NCBI GenBank assembly: GCA_964565925.1
Contig: CAZMGV010000005.1
Span: forward strand, 124,001-188,000
From: CAZMGV01 sp964565925
Lineage (GTDB): Bacteria; JAGRBM01; JAHCIT01
Length of the DNA stretch: 64,000 nt
Direction of reading: 5' to 3'
The notes below the pieces were generated by a model that did not search any database, had not been told where the DNA came from, and was given only the letters and a program-made list of their open reading frames with translations. Each line of letters starts with the position of its first letter. Within the stretch, counting starts at the first letter, position 1. Both the position numbers and the translations under genes were made by a program. This document shows positions 58,604 to 64,000 of the stretch, piece after piece.

Positions 58604-59762
58604 ATGGAACTCCAGGAAATCAAGGAAATCATCAACAGTACCGTTCGCCGCTCGGGCGAGGTGAAAGAGCGTCTCGACAAGCTCCGGAGGGGGCTTTGAC
58701 ATCACCAAACGGGTGAAAGAGAACGACGAGATCGAGAAAAAGTCGAATGAAGCCGGGTTTTGGGACGACGCCAAGTCGGCCCAGGCCACCATGAAGATCC
58801 GTACCCGGAACCTGGAAGTCCTGGAACCGTTCGCCGCCGCCGAAAAGGATTATGCCGAAGTGGGCGCGTTCGTGGAGCTTCTGAACGCGGAACCTGACCC
58901 CGACCTCGCCGTCGAACTGAGGGGCAAGATCGAGCGTCTCGAGAAGGCCACGGGCGACCTCGAGTTCAAGCGGATGCTCTCGGGCGAGGCCGACCCCAAC
59001 AACGCCATCATGTCGATCAACGCCGGTTCCGGCGGGACCGAGGCCCAGGACTGGGCGTCGATGCTCTACCGCATGTATCTGCGCTACGCGGAACGCAAAG
59101 GCTGGAAGGTCGAACTGGTCGAAGAGACCGAGGGCGAAGAGGCCGGGATCAAGAGCGCGACGATCAACATCATCGGCGAATACGCCTACGGATACCTGAA
59201 GGCCGAAAACGGCGTCCACCGGCTGGTCCGGATCTCGCCGTTCGACGCGAACAAGCGCCGCCACACGTCGTTCGCCGCCGTCAATATCATCCCCGAACTG
59301 GACGACTCGATCGAGATCGAGATCCAGGACAAGGACCTGCGCGTCGACACGTTCCGCTCGGGCGGCGCCGGCGGCCAGCACGTGAACAAGACCGATTCGG
59401 CGGTCCGCTATACGCACATCCCGACCGGTATCACCGTAGTCTGCCGGACGGAGAGGTCCCAGATCCAGAACCGGGCCGTGGGGATGAAAATCCTGAAGGC
59501 GAAACTTTACGACCTCGAAATGCAGAAGCGCAACGCCGAGCGCGACAAGACGGCCGCGACCAAGAAGGAAAACGCCTGGGGTTCGCAGATCCGGAGCTAC
59601 GTCATGCAGCCCTACCGGATGGTGAAGGACCTGCGGACGGGCGTCACCGTCGGCGATGTCCAGTCGGTCATGGACGGCGATCTGGACGAGTTCATCACTG
59701 CCTATCTTCTGGGCGTGCGCCGCGAAGGCGCCGGTCAGGACGTGGGCGGCGAAGACGAATAG
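58604..59762 (+). CDS. prfB: Peptide chain release factor 2, with programmed +1 frameshift
   Basis: The ATG at 58604 starts a 31-codon reading frame that ends in CTT-TGA at 58694-58699. Shifting +1 at CTT_T (skipping the T at 58697) enters the main frame at GAC 58698, giving join(58604..58696, 58698..59762), 385 residues. An SD-like CGGAGG stands three bases before the CTT. Release-factor signatures: the SPF motif ISPFDANKRRHTSFA and GGQ in SGGAGGQHVNKTDSA. RF2 recognises UGA and UAA, and low RF2 allows the shift. Without the shift a GTG internal start at 58713 would truncate it. Confidence 0.95.
58688..58700 (+). promoter_or_regulatory. prfB frameshift site
   Basis: AGG-GGG-CTT-TGA-C with GGAGG immediately upstream. 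It is the standard bacterial RF2 autoregulatory slippery site CUU-UGA-C, but the usual three-base spacer reads GGG, continuing the G-run. Confidence 0.88.
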
Positions 59763-59979
59763 CCCCGGTACGGGCCGTTTCCTGCCGTTCTGGCGATCCG
59801 GGCAACGGCTCGTAAAACTTCAAAATTACGTCGGGGTATCTGACAAAGGCTCTTGATTGGAGGAATGCGGGAGTGCATATTCCGGCCGGAGCCGGGACGT
59901 CCGGTACCGACAGTCCGCCCCACCCGTTAGGGGGCTAAACCCAGCGCGGCGGATACTATCTGACAGGAGCAAGAAGGCG

Positions 59980-60216
59980 ATGGCCGACAAGAGTAACCGT
60001 TACACCGACAATGTCCCGGGCATGTTCTACGTTGACAAGGAATGCATCGACTGCAACGCCTGCAACCAGACCGCGCCGGACTACTTCAGCTCGCCGGACG
60101 GCGGCGGATACAGCTTCGTGAAGAAGCAGCCGTCGAACGAAGACGAGATCGCCGTCTGCATGGAAGCCCTCGAAGGCTGCCCGGTAGAGGCTATCGGCTG
60201 CGACGGCGATTCCTGA
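59980..60216 (+). CDS. Small ferredoxin
   Basis: A 78-residue single-cluster ferredoxin. C22-x2-C25-x2-C28 with C67-Pro are the cluster ligands; extra Cys are C60 and C74. AGGAG stands before the ATG. It may carry one [4Fe-4S] or [3Fe-4S] cluster and transfer electrons to a P450 or other oxidoreductase; no partner adjoins it. The preceding 217 bases are non-coding and structured. It is followed by a strong terminator. Confidence 0.87.
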   Translation: MADKSNRYTDNVPGMFYVDKECIDCNACNQTAPDYFSSPDGGGYSFVKKQPSNEDEIAVCMEALEGCPVEAIGCDGDS

Positions 60217-60252
60217 TCGCCCGGTACGTGCCCTTGAAGGGCGCCGATATTC

Positions 60253-60290
60253 AAAAGCCCGCCCCCTTGATGGGAGCGGGCTTTTTGTTT
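60253..60290 (+). terminator. Rho-independent terminator after ferredoxin gene
   Basis: A 10-bp stem AAAAGCCCGC / GCGGGCTTTT (60253-60262 and 60276-60285), extended by inner C/G pairs, followed by T5GTTT. Confidence 0.88.
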
Positions 60291-60319
60291 GTCCGCAGTG
60301 AAACGCCGGCGGAGGGTCT

Positions 60320-61417
60320 GTGAGCGGAGAGAGCCGCAAGCTCCTCGACCGGGCCTCGGAACTGGGGCTGGCCCTTTCCGGCATCGCGCCTGTCAGACCG
60401 GTCCCCCGGGCGGCGGAGTTCGAGTCGTGGCTCAGGCGCGGGCTCCACGGCGACATGGACTATCTGGCCGAACGGGCCGCCGACCGGATGGATCCGGACC
60501 GGTTGCTGACCGGCGTGAAAAGCGCCGTCATGGTCGCGGTGAACTACGCCCGCGGTCCTGCTCCCAGGGTCGCGCCGGGGGAGGGCAAGGTCGCCCGGTA
60601 CGCATGGGGACGCGACTACCACAATGTCGCCACCAAGCGGCTCCGCAAGCTCCAGAAGTTCGCCGAGCGGGAGTTCGGCATGCAGACCTACCGGAGCGTC
60701 GACACCGGGCCGGTGCTGGAACGTCCGTACGCGGAACTGGCCGGGCTCGGCTGGACGGGCCGTCACACGCTGCTGATCAATCCCGACCTGGGCAGCTGGC
60801 TGCTGCTGGGTGTGCTGCTCGTGGACCGGGAACTGGACTACAGCACCCCTGAAACCGACGCTTGCGGATCCTGCCGGCTGTGCGTCGACGCCTGTCCCAC
60901 GGAGGCGATCGACTGGGAACGGCGCGAAGTCGACGCGCGGAAATGCATCTCCTACCTGACGATTGAAAACCGGGGCCCGGTCCAGCGCGAACTGCGGCCG
61001 CTCATCGGTTCGTGGATGTTCGGCTGCGACATCTGCCAGGAGGTTTGCCCGCACAACGGGGGCGCGCCGCTCTCGGACGATCCGGCCTATCCACCAATGG
61101 ACAAAAATGCGGTCATTGGCGTGGAGTCGGTGCTCGCCGCCACGGACGACGAACTGAAGGCCCGGTTCTGGGGCTCGCCGGTGACGCGGGCTCAAGGGGC
61201 AGGTCTCAAGCGCAATGCGCTGATCGTCGCGGGCAACCAGAAACACGACGCGCTGCTGCCGCTCTACCGGACTTTTCTGGAAGACCCCGACCCCGTGCTC
61301 CGGGCGCAGGCGGTCTGGACGCTGGGGGAGTTGGGCCAGGAAGGGTTCGTGGAGAAATTACGGACCGACCCCGATGCCGCCGTCAGGGAAGAAGTCGAAG
61401 CGGTTCTGTCGCGCTAG
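60320..61417 (+). CDS. queG: Epoxyqueuosine reductase
   Basis: A 365-residue cobalamin- and [4Fe-4S]-dependent enzyme that makes queuosine in tRNA from epoxyqueuosine. The start is a GTG with GGAGG upstream. Two 4Fe-4S motifs, CGSCRLCVDACP (about residue 186) and CDICQEVCP (about 236), match the family. The C-terminal helical HEAT-like repeat (LPLYRTFLEDPDPVLRAQAVWTLGELGQEGF) is also expected. No other que genes are near. Confidence 0.95.
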   Translation: MSGESRKLLDRASELGLALSGIAPVRPVPRAAEFESWLRRGLHGDMDYLAERAADRMDPDRLLTGVKSAVMVAVNYARGPAPRVAPGEGKVARYAWGRDYHNVATKRLRKLQKFAEREFGMQTYRSVDTGPVLERPYAELAGLGWTGRHTLLINPDLGSWLLLGVLLVDRELDYSTPETDACGSCRLCVDACPTEAIDWERREVDARKCISYLTIENRGPVQRELRPLIGSWMFGCDICQEVCPHNGGAPLSDDPAYPPMDKNAVIGVESVLAATDDELKARFWGSPVTRAQGAGLKRNALIVAGNQKHDALLPLYRTFLEDPDPVLRAQAVWTLGELGQEGFVEKLRTDPDAAVREEVEAVLSR

Positions 61418-61420
61418 AGG

Positions 61421-62086
61421 TTATTCGCGGAAGCTCTTGAGCACTCCGCGCTCGAACTCCACATAGATGATCCGGTTCATCTGCGGGACGTAGGTCCAGG
61501 TCTCGGTACCCGGTTCGGCGCCGGGTATCCGTTCGTTCGGAACGCCCAGCGTGTAGAGCACGAACTGCGTGGACATGCCCGGTTTCACCAGCCGGTTGAT
61601 AATCTGCTGGCGGGTGTCTTCGGGGATCTTGTTGAACTCGACCAGCTCGCCGTCGGTAAAGATCAGGCGGTAGGGCAGCCCGTCGCCCAGCGGGATCACG
61701 CAGTCCTGATCGTCCTTGAGCAGGGTGGCCACGGCATAGAGCCCGGGGTAGCCGTCGAAACGGACAATCTCTTCGATTTTCGCCTTCTCGCCGGCGTCGA
61801 TCCGCCGCTCGATTTCCATCGGCCCGTTGCTGCGCCCGGCCGTAAAGGTCTGGAACAGGCTGAGCTTGGGCGGCGGCTCCATCGCCTGGAAACGCATGCC
61901 CCGGGGCATTTCGCCGTAGTAGGTGAGGAGTCCCGGGCGCACGGTCGTGACGACCTTGTTCTGGTATTTGAGATAATCGTCTATCTCGATCGCGGGGCGC
62001 GCCTTCGCGCCGCAGCCCGAAGCGGCTACCACGCCCGTCACGAGCATAATGTAGAGCAGTGAGAGTGAAATACGTTTGCGGCTCAC
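61421..62086 (-). CDS. Lipoprotein with BamE/SmpA-like C-terminus
   Basis: A 221-residue lipoprotein (signal ending AASGC, Cys25). The C-terminal 55 residues, PGMSTQFVLYTLGVPNERIPGAEPGTETWTYVPQMNRIIYVEF, follow the SmpA/BamE fold pattern (GMxxxxVLxxLGxPxxxxxxxETWxY). The N-terminal part is not recognised. It is convergent with queG (3 bp between stops) and divergent from the lipid kinase. Possibly involved in envelope assembly. Confidence 0.68.
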   Translation of the reverse strand: MSRKRISLSLLYIMLVTGVVAASGCGAKARPAIEIDDYLKYQNKVVTTVRPGLLTYYGEMPRGMRFQAMEPPPKLSLFQTFTAGRSNGPMEIERRIDAGEKAKIEEIVRFDGYPGLYAVATLLKDDQDCVIPLGDGLPYRLIFTDGELVEFNKIPEDTRQQIINRLVKPGMSTQFVLYTLGVPNERIPGAEPGTETWTYVPQMNRIIYVEFERGVLKSFRE

Positions 62087-62153
62087 GCCCCATTATGTAT
62101 ACGATGCCGCCGCTTGAAGCCATATCGATTAGCAAGGCTTCATTCGGGGTGCC

Positions 62154-63095
62154 GTGGGCGGAATCGGCGTTATTTCCAATCCAAATTCGCGCATGAACCG
62201 GCGCCGGCCGGTTATCTGCGAGGAGCTGAAACTGATTATCGGCCCGGACGGCTTTGTCCGGGAGACGAATACCCTTGCCGAGGTGGAAGGGGTCGTGAAG
62301 GAGTTCTGCGACCGGGAGATCGAGATCCTGGCGCTGAACGGCGGTGACGGAACGCTCCACCACACGCTCAGCCGGATGATCCCGGTCTACGAGAAGGCGG
62401 GCAAGCCGCTCCCCCTGATGGTGCTGCTCTGCGGCGGGACGATGAATACGATCAACCGATCGTTCAAGGGGATGAGCGGATCGCCGAACTCGATCCTGGA
62501 CCGGGTCGTCTCCAAATACCGGAAGAAGGACAGATACGCGATCGTCGAGCGGCATACCCTGGAGATCAACGGGCAGGAACACTGCTTTCTCTTCGGGCTG
62601 GGACTCGCGGCGTCGTTCCTGAAGCTTTACTACGAAGGCGAGACGACCGGCCCGCTGAAAGCCGCCTACGTGATCGCCCGGACGGTGCTTTCCACGCTGG
62701 TCTGGGGGCCCTACGCGCAGCGGATTTTCGCCCGTGTGGAGGCGAGGGTGATCGGCGACGAAATGCCGTCGCCCTACGAGAACTACACGGTCATTCTGGC
62801 GTCTACGGTGTCGGAGATCGGGCTCGGGTTCAGCCCCCTTGGCCGGACTCTGTCGGTACCCGGGAAATCCCAGATCATCGCCGCGGCGATCAACCCGCTC
62901 GGCATCGTCGGCCAGCTTCCCCGGATATACTTCGGGGAGAAGCTCAAGGGTGCGGTATACGACGAAGTGGTGAAAACCTTCACCATCGACCTCAAGCGCG
63001 ACGGCTATGACTTCATGCTGGACGGCGAGGTGAAGCCCGCTCCCCGGCACATCACCGTAAAAACCGGGCCGCTCATCCAGTTCATCAAATACTGA
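62154..63095 (+). CDS. Diacylglycerol/sphingosine-kinase-family lipid kinase
   Basis: The GTG at 62154 gives 313 residues. Catalytic motif: ILALNGGDGTLHHTLSRM (GGDGT, about residue 63). The nucleotide-binding N-terminus is GVISNPNSRMNRR, and the C-terminal beta domain ends in FMLDGEV. YegS/DgkB-like enzymes phosphorylate diacylglycerol or sphingoid lipids at the cytoplasmic membrane. mtnP follows after 11 bp. Confidence 0.9.
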   Translation: MGGIGVISNPNSRMNRRRPVICEELKLIIGPDGFVRETNTLAEVEGVVKEFCDREIEILALNGGDGTLHHTLSRMIPVYEKAGKPLPLMVLLCGGTMNTINRSFKGMSGSPNSILDRVVSKYRKKDRYAIVERHTLEINGQEHCFLFGLGLAASFLKLYYEGETTGPLKAAYVIARTVLSTLVWGPYAQRIFARVEARVIGDEMPSPYENYTVILASTVSEIGLGFSPLGRTLSVPGKSQIIAAAINPLGIVGQLPRIYFGEKLKGAVYDEVVKTFTIDLKRDGYDFMLDGEVKPAPRHITVKTGPLIQFIKY

Positions 63096-63106
63096 GAGGT
63101 ATACCC

Positions 63107-63961
63107 ATGGCGAAAATCGGCATCATCGGCGGTTCGGGCCTCTACCAGATGGACGGTATTCAGAACGTCCACGAGATCGAAGTGGATACGCCGTTCGGCC
63201 GTCCGAGCGACGCGCTGATAGCGGGTACGCTTGGCGGCAAGGACCTGGTGTTCCTGGCCCGCCACGGACGCGGGCACCGCTACCTCCCGACGGAAGTCCC
63301 CTACCGGGCGAACATCTGGGCGATGAAGAGCGCCGGTGCCGACCGGATATTCGCGGTCTCGGCCGTCGGTTCGCTGAAAGAGGAGATTCACCCCGGTCAT
63401 CTCGTGGTACCGAGACAGTTTATTGACCTCACCAAACATCGGCAGAGCACCTTCTTCGGCGACGGCTGCGTGGCGCATGTCAGCTACGGCGATCCGGTGG
63501 ACGAAACGATGGCGAAGCATCTGGTGAGCGCCGCGAAAGCGCTCGGCCTGACGGTCCACGACGGCGGGGCCTATGTCTGCATGGAGGGGCCGCAGTTCTC
63601 CAGCCGGGCGGAGTCGAACCTCTACCGGTCGTGGAAAGCGGACATTATCGGCATGACGAACGCGACCGAGGCCAAACTGGCCCGGGAGGCGGAGCTGGGA
63701 TACGCGACGCTGGCGCTGTCGACCGACTATGACTGCTGGAAAGAGGAAGAGGTCACCGCCGATCAGGTGGTGGCGGTGCTTCTCGGAAATGCGAAAAACG
63801 CCCAGGCGGTTATCCGCAAGATGCTGGAAACGATCAAGCCGGGCGAGCCGTGCAAGGCCCACGAGGCGCTGAAGACGGCGATCGTGACCGACCCTGCAAC
63901 CATTCCGGTGGAAACGAAACGGCGGCTCGACCCGCTGATCGGCAAATATCTCAGGAAATAA
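63107..63961 (+). CDS. mtnP: S-methyl-5'-thioadenosine phosphorylase
   Basis: A 284-residue PNP-superfamily enzyme splitting 5'-methylthioadenosine to adenine and 5-methylthioribose-1-phosphate in the methionine salvage pathway. Signatures: IGIIGGSGLYQM, FLARHGRGHRYLPTEVPYRAN, and the substrate pocket YVCMEGPQFSSRAESNLYRSW. It is MTAP-class by length. GAGAGG stands upstream. A further gene starts 17 bp downstream. Confidence 0.95.
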   Translation: MAKIGIIGGSGLYQMDGIQNVHEIEVDTPFGRPSDALIAGTLGGKDLVFLARHGRGHRYLPTEVPYRANIWAMKSAGADRIFAVSAVGSLKEEIHPGHLVVPRQFIDLTKHRQSTFFGDGCVAHVSYGDPVDETMAKHLVSAAKALGLTVHDGGAYVCMEGPQFSSRAESNLYRSWKADIIGMTNATEAKLAREAELGYATLALSTDYDCWKEEEVTADQVVAVLLGNAKNAQAVIRKMLETIKPGEPCKAHEALKTAIVTDPATIPVETKRRLDPLIGKYLRK

Positions 63962-63978
63962 GCGAGCGAGTGATCACA

Positions 63979-64000
63979 ATGGCGAAGCCTTATGAAATCT
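63979..64000 (+). CDS. Start of the gene after mtnP, cut by the window edge
   Basis: ATG at 63979 begins MAKPYEI and runs off the end; a GTG at 63970 in the same frame could be the start. No identification is possible. Confidence 0.45.

Noticed and set aside
1..64000. CRISPR array, prophage or insertion sequence
   Set aside because: No regularly spaced direct repeats, no integrase, transposase or phage structural genes were seen. The palindromic repeats have no coding capacity.

Overview
The window is high-GC DNA from a Gram-negative, diderm bacterium. The evidence is TonB-dependent receptors, lipoproteins with lipobox-like signals, a periplasmic YfiR-like protein, Dxs and a frameshifted prfB. 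The gene mix (EthA-type monooxygenase, carotenoid oxygenase, MaoC hydratase, fatty-acid-hydroxylase-like protein, many chemosensory genes, C_GCAxxG_C_C protein) fits a deltaproteobacterial-grade or related environmental lineage. I cannot place it more precisely from sequence alone. No phage genes, IS elements, rRNA or CRISPR array were seen; one tRNA-Lys is present.

Layout. 0-7.4 kb: the end of an esterase, an EthA-like Baeyer-Villiger monooxygenase behind a dyad/-10 promoter, then minus-strand genes for a proline-rich membrane protein, a very large Gly-rich repetitive surface protein and a protein with a histone-H1-like tail. 7.4-12 kb: pgi, rpmB, a membrane protein, a class III adenylate cyclase, RidA. 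12-18.6 kb: TPMT-like methyltransferase, small secreted and hypothetical proteins, an SDR preceded by a pentanucleotide tract, a 1-kb gene-free stretch of palindromic repeats, a carotenoid oxygenase and a RelA/SpoT-type HD protein. 18.6-27.5 kb: a GT-C-like membrane protein, a TPR lipoprotein downstream of gyrA, a substrate-binding protein with an extra N-terminal domain next to a hybrid histidine kinase, and tRNA-Lys.

27.7-37.5 kb is the most unusual part. A fur gene with its own Fur-box-like sequence faces a run of six minus-strand genes: TonB receptor, lipoprotein, a second TonB receptor, a second lipoprotein, YfiR-family protein, and a methyl-accepting chemotaxis protein whose periplasmic domain looks like the CHASE8 domain of YfiN. 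The receptor/lipoprotein pairs are a tandem duplication. Both pairs keep the same TAATG stop/start overlap, and both carry the same TACGC-N3-GCGTA dyad about 125-135 bp upstream. I read this as a candidate outer-membrane-to-chemotaxis signalling locus in which YfiR would control an MCP rather than a diguanylate cyclase; that is inference.

37.5-44 kb: TauE/SafE permease, glutaredoxin, small cytoplasmic and secreted proteins, a C_GCAxxG_C_C protein, rsmI, srkA-like kinase, a DUF4398-like lipoprotein and an orphan ABC_sub_bind protein. 44-52 kb: dxs, a hypothetical gene whose 3' end runs through a palindromic repeat, a TumE/HVO_A0114-type toxin-antitoxin pair with a palindromic operator over its start, a TetR plus hydroxylase operon, an unusual multi-TM chemoreceptor and a CBS protein. 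52-64 kb: mostly plus-strand housekeeping and lipid genes: TIGR01777 epimerase, DUF2804-like protein, MaoC hydratase, alpha/beta hydrolase, SDR, prfB, ferredoxin, queG, lipid kinase, mtnP.

Many starts were moved inward from the longest open frame on the basis of signal peptides, ribosome binding sites or family length. All functional names are from motif recognition by eye, with no database search.
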